DNA from: Aeromonas veronii bv. veronii
GTDB taxonomy: Bacteria > Pseudomonadota > Gammaproteobacteria > Enterobacterales > Aeromonadaceae
Reading direction: 5' to 3'
DNA: 37,499 nucleotides
Assembly (NCBI RefSeq): GCF_000820225.1
Contig: NZ_CDDK01000012.1
Location: forward strand, 1-37,499
Shown: in pieces, positions 1-8,257 of the stretch
How positions within the stretch are numbered: the stretch's first letter is position 1
Layout: every line of letters starts with the position of its first letter
Position numbers and translations under genes: made by a program
The notes under the pieces: model-generated
The model's input: the letters and a program-made list of their open reading frames with translations, nothing else
Told to the model about the DNA's origin: nothing
The model's database searches: none

Positions 1-474
1 ATTCCCCTGCTGGTGGGGGTGGTGGGGGGGATCAATCTGATGATCCTCGCTACCGCGCTGGGGCTTGGCGTGGTGTTCGAGAAGGTGCCGCTGCTGCACG
101 ATGGCCTCAAGCTTATCGGCTCGGCCTATCTGCTCTGGCTGGCGTGGAAGGTGGCGACCGCCAGCGGCCCGGCCGAGGGGAACCGGCCGCTCATTCCCGC
201 CCATCAGGGGGCCATGCTGCAACTGCTCAATCCCAAGGCATGGATGATGGCGCTCTCCGCCATCAGCGGTTTCACCCTGGCGGGGGAGGCTTACTGGCCC
301 TCCGCGCTCTGGGTGCTGGTGATCTTCTTTATTACCGGCCTCTACACCGGGGCGTTCTGGGTGTTGTTTGGTGCCCAGGTGCGGCAAATCATCCGCACTG
401 CCCGGGGTTGGCGGCGTTTCAATCTTGGCATGGGGCTGGCGACGGCCGCCTGTGTCGGGATGATCTGGATTTAG
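1..474 (+). CDS. LysE/RhtB-family amino-acid exporter, 5' end cut off by window
   Basis: The reading frame is open from base 1, so the true start lies before the window and 157 residues are visible. They form a hydrophobic inner-membrane protein with about four membrane segments. The middle carries the LNPKAWM-type motif (around residues 76-82) typical of LysE/RhtB exporters, which pump amino acids or related small molecules out of the cell. Full-length members are about 200 residues, so roughly 45 N-terminal residues are missing. The substrate cannot be told from the sequence. A strong terminator follows at about 510, so this gene ends its transcription unit. Confidence 0.85.
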   Translation: MPLLVGVVGGINLMILATALGLGVVFEKVPLLHDGLKLIGSAYLLWLAWKVATASGPAEGNRPLIPAHQGAMLQLLNPKAWMMALSAISGFTLAGEAYWPSALWVLVIFFITGLYTGAFWVLFGAQVRQIIRTARGWRRFNLGMGLATAACVGMIWI

Positions 475-509
475 CCCGGGGTTGACCCGGGCCTTTACCG
501 GCTGTCTTG

Positions 510-532
510 TTGGCCCTGCGGGGCCTTTTTTA
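510..532 (+). terminator. Rho-independent terminator after the LysE-family gene
   Basis: The arms GGCCC and GGGCC enclose a 4-base loop and are followed by a run of six T. A second GC-rich hairpin (GCCCGG/CCGGGC) lies just upstream at about 475-493. Confidence 0.8.
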
Positions 533-600
533 TCTCGTCCGCGTGGCCTTGCCTGCAAGGTGGCGTGGTTCTGCCCTCCCTTGGGATGAAAGGAGTTCAT

Positions 601-1299
601 ATGAAATGTATCGGTCTGCTGGGTGGTATGAGCTGGGAGTCCACCGTCAGTTACTATCAGGCGCTCAACCGCGGGGTGCGCGCACAGCTTGGCGGTTTGC
701 ACTCGGCGCGGGTGCTGCTCAACAGCGTCGACTTTGCCGCTATCGAGCGGCTGCAGCATGCCGGTGACTGGCCCGCCACTGCCCGCCTGTTGGCGGCCGA
801 GGCGCGCAAGTTGCAGGCCGGCGGCGCCGATTTCTTGCTGATCGGCACCAACACCATGCACAAGGTGGCGCCCGAGATTGAGGCGGCCATCGATATCCCG
901 CTGCTCCATATTGCCGATGCCACCGCGGCCAAATTGCGGGCGGACGGGATAACCCGGGTCGGCCTGCTCGGCACCCGTTTCACCATGGAGCAGGATTTTT
1001 ACAAAGGGCGCTTGCAGGAGCGTTTCGGGTTGGCGGTGCTGGTACCCGATGAGGCCGGGCGGGAGCGGGTACACAGGATCATTTATGACGAGCTCTGTCT
1101 GGGGGAGATCCGTGCATCGTCGCGGGCCGAGTATCTGGCGATTATCGAGGGGCTGGCAGCCGCGGGTGCCGAGGCGGTGATCCTTGGCTGCACCGAGATT
1201 GCCCTGCTGGTGGGGGATGCCCGGGCGGCGGTGCCGCTCTACGACACCACTGCCATCCATGCCGAAGCGGCGGTCGCGCTGGCACTGGCAGCTGATTAA
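601..1299 (+). CDS. ygeA: YgeA-type aspartate/glutamate racemase family, broad-specificity amino-acid racemase
   Basis: This 232-residue cytoplasmic, cofactor-independent racemase interconverts L- and D-amino acids by two-base catalysis. It opens with MKCIGLLGGMSWEST, as E. coli YgeA does. It has GTNTMH (Thr83) and GCTEI (Cys197), matching the Thr83/Cys197 pair that gives YgeA its unusual one-cysteine active site instead of the usual two cysteines. The start at 601 is chosen because AAAGGAG lies just upstream; an upstream in-frame start at 565 has no comparable ribosome site. Length is normal for the family (about 230). It stands alone between a terminator and the next gene. A role in D-amino-acid supply or turnover is inferred; the preferred substrate is unknown. 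Confidence 0.88.
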   Translation: MKCIGLLGGMSWESTVSYYQALNRGVRAQLGGLHSARVLLNSVDFAAIERLQHAGDWPATARLLAAEARKLQAGGADFLLIGTNTMHKVAPEIEAAIDIPLLHIADATAAKLRADGITRVGLLGTRFTMEQDFYKGRLQERFGLAVLVPDEAGRERVHRIIYDELCLGEIRASSRAEYLAIIEGLAAAGAEAVILGCTEIALLVGDARAAVPLYDTTAIHAEAAVALALAAD

Positions 1300-1429
1300 T
1301 AAACTGGTCAGATCTCACTATTCATGCTTGTCTCATACCCCTTGCCATAAAAGCGTGTAAAATTGCGCCCTGAATTTTCCCCGGCCAACGCGGGTTGGCT
1401 GCGGTTTCCTAGCATGCAAGGCTGACATT

Positions 1430-2536
1430 GTGACTGAAGTAGATAGATTCGCGGATATTCGCCCCTACCGCGATGAAGAAGTGCCGGCAGCCATCGAACG
1501 GCTGATCCAGGATGATGAATTTATCGGCGCCATCGCCAAGTATCGTTTCGGTTCCCTGATGAGCTGGCTGGGTTGGGCCATCCGCCCGCTGATCCGCCTG
1601 TTCCTGCGCCGCAAATGGTCAAAAGTGACCACTGTGCATCAGGTCCAGATGGGGGTCACCCGGTACATGTCCCGCATGATCGCCACCTCCACCAAGGGGG
1701 TGACCTTCTCCGGGATCGAGCATCTGAAGAAAGAGCAGGGCTATCTGTTTGTCTCCAACCACAGAGACATCGCCATGGATCCTGCGTTCGTCAACTGGGG
1801 GCTGCACACCCACGGTTTCGATACCGTGCGCATCGCCATCGGTGACAACCTGCTGCGCAAACCCTGCGCTACCGAGCTGATGAAGCTCAACAAGAGCTTT
1901 ATCGTCAAACGCTCCGCCAAGGGGCCGCGGGAGATGATGAAGGCGCTCGGCGAGCTGTCTGCCTATATCGGCAATTCGGTTCACGAAGGTCACTCCATCT
2001 GGATTGCCCAGAAGGAAGGGCGCGCCAAGAATGGCGATGACAAGACAGATCCCGCCATCCTCAAGATGTTCTACGTCGACGGCAAGAAGCAGAAGATCGA
2101 CTTCGTCGACTACATGCGCAGCCTCAATATCGTGCCGGTCAGCATCAGCTACGAGCTGGATCCGACCGACAAGGCGAAGGCGCGCGAGCTCTACGAGAAG
2201 TCGGTCAACGGCAGCTACGAGAAGGGCGAGTTCGAGGATATCGAGAGTATCGTCGCCGGTATTGTCGGTATGAAGGGGCGGGTACACGTCTCCTTCGGCG
2301 CGCCGATCACCGAGGGCTTCAGCGATCCGGACGAACTGGCCGCGCTGATCGACAAGGCGATCTGGAGCAGCTACCACCTCTTCCCCAGCAACTATCTGGC
2401 GGCCGATGTCTCCGGCAAGGCCAATACCATCGAACAGGCGGCCTTCCTGACCCGTCAGTCAGAGGTGCCGGAAGAGCACAAGGCGATCTGGCGTGCCATG
2501 TACGCCAAACCGGTGGAAAACGCCAAAAAGGCTTGA
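1430..2536 (+). CDS. Glycerolipid acyltransferase (PlsC/LPLAT superfamily)
   Basis: A 368-residue protein of the lysophospholipid acyltransferase superfamily, which transfers acyl groups to glycerol-phosphate lipids at the inner membrane. The catalytic block is SNHRDIAMDPAF near residue 108. A hydrophobic segment (about residues 45-61, LMSWLGWAIRPLIRLFL) should anchor it to the membrane, and a second conserved block, WIAQKEGRAK (about 190), matches the substrate-binding FPEGTR-like motif. The histidine-to-aspartate distance is HX5D rather than the usual HX4D. It is longer than PlsC (about 245) because of a C-terminal extension, and is not PlsC itself. The start is GTG with AAGG nine bases upstream. 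A terminator follows immediately, so it is probably monocistronic. The precise lipid substrate is unknown. Confidence 0.8.
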   Translation: MTEVDRFADIRPYRDEEVPAAIERLIQDDEFIGAIAKYRFGSLMSWLGWAIRPLIRLFLRRKWSKVTTVHQVQMGVTRYMSRMIATSTKGVTFSGIEHLKKEQGYLFVSNHRDIAMDPAFVNWGLHTHGFDTVRIAIGDNLLRKPCATELMKLNKSFIVKRSAKGPREMMKALGELSAYIGNSVHEGHSIWIAQKEGRAKNGDDKTDPAILKMFYVDGKKQKIDFVDYMRSLNIVPVSISYELDPTDKAKARELYEKSVNGSYEKGEFEDIESIVAGIVGMKGRVHVSFGAPITEGFSDPDELAALIDKAIWSSYHLFPSNYLAADVSGKANTIEQAAFLTRQSEVPEEHKAIWRAMYAKPVENAKKA

Positions 2537-2564
2537 ATGAAACCGGTTGTTAAACGGTTTTGCG

Positions 2565-2595
2565 AAAAAAACGGGCGCTGATGCGCCCGTTTTTG
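2565..2595 (+). terminator. Rho-independent terminator after the acyltransferase
   Basis: Perfect 8-bp arms ACGGGCGC/GCGCCCGT enclose a 4-base loop, with A-rich sequence before and T5 after. The stem can also work on the other strand. Confidence 0.9.
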
Positions 2596-2850
2596 CGTCT
2601 GGTCAAAGTCGAGGGAGAAAGGGTGGTGAATAATATGGTTTCAGCTGGTACGATCACTATGAAAATGGGATTATGTCTCTTGGCAAGGTGCTGACGAGTG
2701 TGTAACAGTGCCCATATAGCTGAACATGAGCAAAAGCTCTAAACCGGTTTGCACGGATTGCAGACGGCATTATTGAAGGACCTGTCACAGGTCCTTTTTC
2801 ATTGGCGGGCAAAGATGCCGCCCAGATATACCTAACAGGAAACAGACGCC
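2596..2850 (+). other. Intergenic stretch that may hold a small RNA
   Basis: Between two terminators (2565-2595 and 2776-2800) lie about 180 bases with no convincing protein gene. A TAATAT hexamer at 2631-2636 could be a -10 element, though its -35 is poor. A 19-codon frame begins at 2636 but has no good ribosome site. A separate terminator at the end of a stretch without a gene suggests a short transcript, either a small RNA or the leader of the YhcH gene. This is inference only. Confidence 0.3.
2776..2800 (+). terminator. Rho-independent terminator upstream of the yhcH-like gene
   Basis: Arms AAGGACCTG/CAGGTCCTT with a 2-base loop are followed by T-rich sequence. It lies 51 bases before the next start codon, with no obvious gene in front of it, so it ends an unidentified transcript or acts as an attenuator. 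Confidence 0.75.
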
Positions 2851-3321
2851 ATGATCACCGGTAGCCTGAACACCCTGCAGCGGACGCCGCTGCCCGCCCC
2901 GCTGGCCCGCATCATGGCCGAGGTGGTGAAGAGCGTGGCTCACTGGGGTGACGCTCCGCTCGGCAAGACCGAGATCGATGGCCTCAACCTGTTCTGTCTG
3001 GTGAGCGAGGAGCTGACCGAGCCAGCCGCGGATCGCCGTGGTGAATTCCATCAGCAGTATCTCGATATCCAGTTGCTGCTGCGCGGTGCAGAGTGGATAG
3101 GTGTGGGCCCCCACGACTACGTGAGCGACGGCGCCGACCATCCCCATCCTGACCTCTGGTTTGTCGATGACGAGCAGACCAGCTATCTGGCGCTGCAACC
3201 GGGCGATTTCGCCATCTTCTGGCCGGGCGAGCTGCACCGCCCGCTCTGTACCTTCAACCAGCCCGCCACGGTGAAGAAGCTGGTGGTCAAGGTACACAAG
3301 GATCTGCTGGCTATCGCCTGA
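2851..3321 (+). CDS. YhcH/YjgK/YiaL (DUF386) family protein
   Basis: A 156-residue protein of the YhcH/YiaL family, small cupin-like beta-barrels linked in other bacteria to sialic-acid and other sugar catabolism. It starts MITGSL as many members do, has the conserved EFHQQYLDIQLLLRG segment (about residues 65-80) and GDFAIFWPGELHRP (about 118-131), whose histidine and acidic residues are the likely metal ligands. Length is normal. AGGA lies 10 bases before the ATG. No sugar-catabolic genes adjoin it, so the substrate cannot be inferred from context. The family call is firm; the enzymatic function of the family is still poorly defined. Confidence 0.85.
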   Translation: MITGSLNTLQRTPLPAPLARIMAEVVKSVAHWGDAPLGKTEIDGLNLFCLVSEELTEPAADRRGEFHQQYLDIQLLLRGAEWIGVGPHDYVSDGADHPHPDLWFVDDEQTSYLALQPGDFAIFWPGELHRPLCTFNQPATVKKLVVKVHKDLLAIA

Positions 3322-3374
3322 GCACCCCCATTGAGGCGAGCCCTGCGCAGCTGATGCGTTGAGACTCGCAAGCA

Positions 3375-3480
3375 TTGAAAGCAGTGATACGCACCTCAAG
3401 TTGCGATCACTCTTTCAAGAGCAAGAATTGAAACCAGTGATACGCACCACAAGTTGCGATCACTCTTTCAAGAGCAAGAA
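3375..3480 (+). repeat. Two tandem 53-bp repeats with hairpin potential, upstream of ackA
   Basis: Copy 1 spans 3375-3427 and copy 2 spans 3428-3480. They differ at only two positions, and a partial third unit starts at 3481 (TTGAAA, then GGACGCACC). Each unit contains GTGATACGCA...TGCGATCAC, which folds into a stem with one bulged base, and CTCTT..AAGAG. TTTCAA and the next unit's TTGAAA can also pair. The block ends about 115 bases before the ackA start and so probably lies in its promoter or 5' leader. Confidence 0.9.
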
Positions 3481-3595
3481 TTGAAAAATTGGACGCACCC
3501 TCCTGCGACCATAAGCCCCCGGCAGGGGAATCCCATCCTCTTTTGGATGACACGACACTGTCGGCATAAAGCCGAAGCACAGGAAGATGTAGAAA

Positions 3596-4795
3596 ATGAG
3601 CAAGTTGGTATTGATCCTTAACTGCGGTAGCTCTTCCCTGAAATTTGCCGTAATGGACGCCGAAACAGGTGAGGACATGCTGTCCGGCCTGGCCGAATGC
3701 TTCAATCTGGATGATGCACGTATCAAATGGAAACTCCACGGGGTCAAGGGCGAAGCCATGCTGGGAGCGGGTGCCGCTCACCAGGAAGCCCTCGACCATA
3801 TCGTGGGTCACATCCTGCCGCAGGATCCGACTCTTGCCGAGCAACTGGTGGCCATCGGTCACCGAATCGTACACGGTGGCGAGCAGTTCTCCCGCTCCGT
3901 GCGTATCGATGACGGCGTGATCGCCGGTATCGAAGCCGCCATTCCGTTCGCCCCGCTGCACAACCCGGCGCACCTCATCGGTATTCGCGCCGCGCTGAAA
4001 GTGTTCCCGCAGCTGTCCGAGAAGAACGTGGCCGTCTTCGACACCGCCTTCCACCAGACCCTGCCGCAAGAGGCATACCTCTATGCGCTGCCGCACAAGC
4101 TCTACCGCGAACACGGCATCCGTCGTTACGGTGCCCACGGTACTTCTCACCGCTACATTGCGGAAGAAGCCGCAAAAGAGCTGGGCAAGCCGTTGAATGA
4201 ACTGAACATCATCAACTGCCACCTGGGTAACGGTGCCTCTGTCTGCGCCATCAAGAACGGCGAATCCGTAGACACCTCCATGGGTCTGACTCCGCTGGAA
4301 GGTCTGGCGATGGGTACCCGCTCCGGTGATATCGATCCGGCCGTGGTCTTCTTCATGCACGACCAGCTCGGTTACAGCGTGGAGCAGATCAACCACACCC
4401 TGACCCGTGAGTCCGGTCTGCTGGGGATGACCGAAGCGAGCAGCGACTGCCGCTACGTCACCACCAACTACGCTACCGACGCTGGTGCCAAGCGTGCGCT
4501 GGATGTCTTCACCTACCGTGTGGCCAAGTATGTCGGCGCCTATGCCGCTGCGATGGACGGTCGTCTGGACGCCGTGGTCTTCACCGGTGGTATCGGTGAG
4601 AACGCCGCCATGGTGCGCGAGATGGTGCTGAACCGTCTGGCTCTGTTCGGCTTCAAGGTGGACAAAGAGGCCAACAACGCCGCGGTACTGGGCGGCGAAG
4701 GTCGCATCACCACCGCCGACAGCCGTTGCGCCATGGTGATCCCGACCAACGAAGAGCTGGTCATCGCTCGCGATGCCCTGAGCCTTGTCTGCTAA
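3596..4795 (+). CDS. ackA: Acetate kinase
   Basis: This 399-residue enzyme converts acetyl phosphate and ADP to acetate and ATP (reversibly) in the cytoplasm, the last step of overflow acetate formation. The sequence is close to E. coli AckA along its whole length: the ASKHA phosphate-binding NCGSSSLKF at residues 9-17, HRIVHGGE near 88-95 (substrate arginine), [10 protein letters not shown] near 175-184 (catalytic histidine), [10 protein letters not shown] near 238-247, and the second nucleotide motif [10 protein letters not shown] near 325-334. AGGAAG precedes the ATG by 9 bases. Unlike in E. coli, phosphotransacetylase (pta) is not the next gene: an inverted repeat and a channel gene follow. 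The tandem repeats upstream may affect its expression. Confidence 0.98.
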   Translation: MSKLVLILNCGSSSLKFAVMDAETGEDMLSGLAECFNLDDARIKWKLHGVKGEAMLGAGAAHQEALDHIVGHILPQDPTLAEQLVAIGHRIVHGGEQFSRSVRIDDGVIAGIEAAIPFAPLHNPAHLIGIRAALKVFPQLSEKNVAVFDTAFHQTLPQEAYLYALPHKLYREHGIRRYGAHGTSHRYIAEEAAKELGKPLNELNIINCHLGNGASVCAIKNGESVDTSMGLTPLEGLAMGTRSGDIDPAVVFFMHDQLGYSVEQINHTLTRESGLLGMTEASSDCRYVTTNYATDAGAKRALDVFTYRVAKYVGAYAAAMDGRLDAVVFTGGIGENAAMVREMVLNRLALFGFKVDKEANNAAVLGGEGRITTADSRCAMVIPTNEELVIARDALSLVC

Positions 4796-4813
4796 GTCAG
4801 CCTCGCTTTGAAA

Positions 4814-4840
4814 CAACGCCCGGCCTGTGCCGGGCGTTGT
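4814..4840 (+). terminator. Probable terminator hairpin after ackA
   Basis: Strong 11-bp arms CAACGCCCGGC/GCCGGGCGTTG with a 4-base loop lie 19 bases after the ackA stop. The following T-tract is short and broken. Confidence 0.65.
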
Positions 4841-4938
4841 CATTTCTGGCGTACGCCGATTTGACATGGGGGAGGGGAGCGGTACCCTGACCACCACTGT
4901 TTTTGCAGCCAGCGGGCTGCCCGGTTCGGGAGAGAGCA

Positions 4939-6180
4939 ATGAAAGAGGCGTTTTTTAACTGGTTGTCGGGCCTTGGGGTGGAAGTGACCAGCCTGATGGC
5001 GCTGGTGATCGCGCTGGGCTTTATCGTCATCACCTCGTTGCTGTTGCATATGGCGCTGCACCGGGTGCTGCTGGTCCGGCTGGTGGGGATCCTCGGCAAG
5101 GCCAAGCAGGTATGGCTGCCGCCCCAGCTGCAACAGCGCCTTTTCAACCGGCTCGCCTTCGTGCTGCAGGGGGCCGTGCTGCTCGGTCAGGCGGAGATCT
5201 GGCTGCCCCGTCAATCGGATAGCCTCAAGCTTATCGAAATGGTGGCCCAGCTCTGGATTTTGCTGTTCCTGCTGCTGGCCTTCTTCGCCCTGCTCGACTG
5301 CCTGTTGTCGGTGAGCCGTTACACCCGCCTTGGCCGGGACTTGCCCCTGCGCGGCATCTTCCAGGGGGCAAAGCTGGTAGGCAGCATTCTGGTGGGCATC
5401 CTGATGATCGCCCTGCTGCTCGGCAAGTCGCCGCTGTTCCTGTTCAGCGGTCTGGGTGCCATGACCGCAGTGCTGATGCTGGTGTTCAAGGACCCCATCC
5501 TCGGGCTGGTGGCGGGGATCCAGCTCTCCGCCAACCGGATGCTGAGCGTCGGTGACTGGCTGCAGATGGACAAGTACGGCGCCGATGGCGAGGTGACCGA
5601 CATCGGGCTTACTACGGTCAAGGTATCGAACTGGGACAAGACCATTACCACCATTCCCACCTATGCCCTGATCTCCGACTCTTTCAAGAACTGGCAGGGG
5701 ATGACCGAGTCGGGCGGCCGTCGCATCAAGCGCAGCGTCAATATCGACATGACCAGCGTGCGTTTTCTGACGGCCGAGGAGCAGTTGCAGCTCAAGCAGG
5801 CGCAACTGCTGGCTCCCTATCTCAGCCGCAAGGAGCAGGAGCTGAGTGCCTACAACCAGCAACTGAGCGATGCCCTGAGCTGCCCCATCAACGGTCGTCA
5901 CCTCACCAACCTCGGCACCTTGCGCGCCTATCTGGATGCTTACCTGCGTGCCCACCCCGGCATTCGCAAAGACATGACCCTGATGGTGCGCCAGCTGGCA
6001 CCCACGTCAGACGGTTTGCCGCTGGAAATTTACTGCTTCACCGCGACTACCGCATGGGCCGACTACGAAGGGATCCAGGCCGATATTTTCGACCATATCT
6101 TCGCCATCATTGAGCAATTTCATCTGCGGTTGCATCAATCTCCCACAGGTTACGATATGCGTGCCTGGCAACGGGGATAA
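4939..6180 (+). CDS. ybdG: Mechanosensitive ion channel, YbdG/MscM type (MscS family)
   Basis: A 413-residue inner-membrane channel that opens under membrane tension during osmotic downshock. It is similar throughout to E. coli YbdG (415 residues): about five membrane segments in the first 190 residues, the pore segment GLGAMTAVLMLVFKDPILG (about 170-190), then the MscS beta domain (GDWLQM, GEVTDIGLTTVKVSNWD), the cytoplasmic block ASTESGGRR-like SGGRRIKRS, and the conserved tail LRLHQSPTG. The ATG at 4939 follows GGGAGAG; an in-frame start at 4903 is less likely. It is probably transcribed alone, since an inverted repeat lies upstream and no overlap joins it to the next gene. Confidence 0.92.
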   Translation: MKEAFFNWLSGLGVEVTSLMALVIALGFIVITSLLLHMALHRVLLVRLVGILGKAKQVWLPPQLQQRLFNRLAFVLQGAVLLGQAEIWLPRQSDSLKLIEMVAQLWILLFLLLAFFALLDCLLSVSRYTRLGRDLPLRGIFQGAKLVGSILVGILMIALLLGKSPLFLFSGLGAMTAVLMLVFKDPILGLVAGIQLSANRMLSVGDWLQMDKYGADGEVTDIGLTTVKVSNWDKTITTIPTYALISDSFKNWQGMTESGGRRIKRSVNIDMTSVRFLTAEEQLQLKQAQLLAPYLSRKEQELSAYNQQLSDALSCPINGRHLTNLGTLRAYLDAYLRAHPGIRKDMTLMVRQLAPTSDGLPLEIYCFTATTAWADYEGIQADIFDHIFAIIEQFHLRLHQSPTGYDMRAWQRG

Positions 6181-6279
6181 ACAGGGAAATGGGGCAGGTC
6201 GAGGACGTGGAAAAAACCGCATATTAATCATCGACCTGTCGCCACTTGTCAGTTGAAATTTGCCGTGCAGAGGAGAAAA

Positions 6280-6306
6280 ATGGCGGCCTTCTCTTCGCGC
6301 CCCTGA
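6280..6306 (+). CDS. Possible 8-codon leader ORF before the L,D-transpeptidase
   Basis: A near-ideal ribosome site (AGAGGAG, 5 bases before ATG) precedes an 8-codon frame, MAAFSSRP, that stops 61 bases before the transpeptidase start. It may be chance, or a translated leader. Nothing more can be said from sequence alone. Confidence 0.2.
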   Translation: MAAFSSRP

Positions 6307-6367
6307 TCCCCTCTTGATCAGCTGCCAGCCCAGAGACGTCACTTCAAGTCATCATCATGGGAAAGTT

Positions 6368-7294
6368 ATGAAGCTCCTTCGCAATAGTGTGGCAACACTC
6401 TGCTACAGCCTGCTGCTGACCGCTGCGCCGGTTTTCGCTGTTGAATATGCTCTGCCTGCGGCCAACAGCCGTCTGGTAGGGGAAAATCTGGAATACGTGG
6501 TTCCGGCCGAAGAGAACGGCCAGCCGCTGGAGGCCATTGCGGCCAAATTCCAGCTGGGGCTCACCAACATGACCGAAGCCAACCCCGATGCGGATCCCCT
6601 GCTGGTACAGACCGGCGAGAAGCTGGTGATCCCCCAGCAACTGATCCTGCCGGATGCACCCCGTGAAGGGATCGTGCTGAACGTGGCCGAGATGCGCCTC
6701 TACTACTACCCCAAGGGTAAAAAAGTGGTGGAAGTGCTGCCTATCGGCATCGGCCAGCTCGGCACCGACACCCCGGAAAACTGGGTGACCAGCGTGCAGC
6801 GCAAGAAAGCGGGCCCGACCTGGACCCCGACCGCCAAGATGCATGCCGAATATGCCGCCCGTGGCGAGAGCCTGCCAGCGGTATGGCCAGCCGGTCCGGA
6901 CAACCCCATGGGTCTGTTTGCCCTCTACATCGGCAAGATGTACGCCATCCACGGTACCAACGCCAACTTCGGCATCGGCCTGCGGGTGAGCCACGGCTGT
7001 GTGCGTCTGCGCAACGACGACATCGCCTACTTGTTCAAGCAGGTACCGGTCGGTACTCGCGTTCAGTTCGTCAACCAGCCGATCAAGGCCTCTCTCGAGC
7101 CCAACGGCGTCCGCTATCTGGAAGTGCATCAGCCGCTGTCGCGCAGCGAAGAGGAGTTCAACTCCAAGCTGCCGGCACCGCTGCCGATGACTCCGGCGGT
7201 GACCCGCTTCATTGCCCACGCCGACAGCGACTCCCAACTGGTGAAGCAGGCGCTGGAGCAGCGCAACGGCATGCCGATGGCAATCAACCGCTAA
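6368..7294 (+). CDS. Exported L,D-transpeptidase (ErfK/YbiS/YnhG family)
   Basis: A 308-residue periplasmic enzyme that forms 3-3 cross-links in peptidoglycan or attaches lipoprotein to it, using a catalytic cysteine. A signal peptide spans residues 1-24 (cut after PVFA). A LysM-like peptidoglycan-binding region follows at about 40-95 ([10 protein letters not shown] to KLVIPQQ). The YkuD domain covers about 100-245, with AIHGTN and the signature [11 protein letters not shown] in which Cys211 is the nucleophile. The C-terminal 60 residues match the extended ErfK group. The start at 6368 gives a proper signal peptide; upstream in-frame starts would not. A bidirectional terminator ends the gene. 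It cannot be told which of the E. coli paralogues it matches in function. Confidence 0.92.
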   Translation: MKLLRNSVATLCYSLLLTAAPVFAVEYALPAANSRLVGENLEYVVPAEENGQPLEAIAAKFQLGLTNMTEANPDADPLLVQTGEKLVIPQQLILPDAPREGIVLNVAEMRLYYYPKGKKVVEVLPIGIGQLGTDTPENWVTSVQRKKAGPTWTPTAKMHAEYAARGESLPAVWPAGPDNPMGLFALYIGKMYAIHGTNANFGIGLRVSHGCVRLRNDDIAYLFKQVPVGTRVQFVNQPIKASLEPNGVRYLEVHQPLSRSEEEFNSKLPAPLPMTPAVTRFIAHADSDSQLVKQALEQRNGMPMAINR

Positions 7295-7312
7295 CGGCAA
7301 ATCCCCGTCATG

Positions 7313-7350
7313 ACAAAGGGCGAACAACATGCTGTTCGCCCTTTGTGTTT
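7313..7350. terminator. Bidirectional terminator between convergent genes
   Basis: Perfect 14-bp arms ACAAAGGGCGAACA/TGTTCGCCCTTTGT with a 6-base loop lie between the transpeptidase (plus) and the DUF535 gene (minus). Confidence 0.85.
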
Positions 7351-7363
7351 CTGCTGCGCTGAC

Positions 7364-8257
7364 TCAGCTTCGCAGCAGATTTGCCTGCAGCTCGCTGCCG
7401 AGCTGATCGAGCAGCTTATAGCGCGCCTTGTAGCTGGCCCGCTTGCGGGAGGGGATCTCCTCCAGCGTCTTGCGGGGCATCTCCAGCGGCAGGCTCATCC
7501 AGAGTTCATCCTGCACGCTGCCCTGATGCTCCTGCCACAAGCCGTCGAGGTCGAACTTGACCCGATCGGCGGTGCGCTTGCTGCTCTGATAGACGTGGCT
7601 TTGGGTGCGGATCCCGAGCAGGCTCTTGCACGCCAGCCCCCGGGCCAGCTCGGCGGCCATATAGACCAGCAGGGACATGGGGCGCAGCCCGCCGCACGCC
7701 TTGGTGACCAGCTTGATCTCCTCGCTCTGCCCCTTGCCGCCCTGCAGCGAGCAGATCTCGAGGGTCGGGTTCGGCGCGGGGCGCAGATTGAGGGCCATGT
7801 AATAGAGCGCCGCGTCACCCAGCTTGAGGGTCAGGCTCATCTCCCCCTCTTTGCCCATGTGGGTTTGGTAATCCAGTTGCAGGGTGAGGGGGGCCGTCAG
7901 CTTGTCGCTCTGCCACTGGGCCAGCAGCAGGCCGCGCCCGCTGTAGATTGCCAGTTGTTGCGCCTTGGGCAGCTGACGTGCCAGCTGCTGGTAGTGGCCG
8001 CTGAGAAGCCCGGCTCGCAGGCGCTTGCGGAGCCCCTTGTGGCGATAGGGGTGGATCGGCTTTTCCAGAATATCGGGGAAGCGGCTGATCGCCTGCGCCA
8101 GCAGCGGTTGCTCCTGCTGCTGGCGATAGAGGGCGCGGGCGCCGGGATTGAGCCAGAGACGCCCCACATACTTGGCCCGTCGGATGAGATGACCCGACTC
8201 CTCCACCGGGTGAAGGCGGCGGGCGAGGGTTCGCAGGTGTGACAGATGAGATGACAT
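7364..8257 (-). CDS. VirK/YbjX (DUF535) family protein
   Basis: A 297-residue protein of the DUF535 family, which includes Shigella VirK and Salmonella/E. coli YbjX, linked to virulence-protein export and resistance to membrane-active peptides; the biochemical activity is not known. Family features visible are HPYRHKGLRKRLRAG (about 70-84), HMGKEGEMSL (about 130) and the run YQSSKRTADRVKFDLDGLW (about 225-243), followed by a basic RKRASYKARYKLLD tail. No signal peptide or membrane segment is seen. The start at 8257 (MSSHLSHLRTL) is preferred because AGAGGT lies upstream; an in-frame start at 8452 would add 65 residues of shadow sequence. Confidence 0.82.
   Translation of the reverse strand: MSSHLSHLRTLARRLHPVEESGHLIRRAKYVGRLWLNPGARALYRQQQEQPLLAQAISRFPDILEKPIHPYRHKGLRKRLRAGLLSGHYQQLARQLPKAQQLAIYSGRGLLLAQWQSDKLTAPLTLQLDYQTHMGKEGEMSLTLKLGDAALYYMALNLRPAPNPTLEICSLQGGKGQSEEIKLVTKACGGLRPMSLLVYMAAELARGLACKSLLGIRTQSHVYQSSKRTADRVKFDLDGLWQEHQGSVQDELWMSLPLEMPRKTLEEIPSRKRASYKARYKLLDQLGSELQANLLRS

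Noticed and set aside
3407..4939. 510-codon open frame on the minus strand opposite ackA
   Set aside because: It mirrors ackA codons, has low-complexity composition (His, Gln, Gly, Val) and runs through the tandem repeats and a terminator; ackA is certain.
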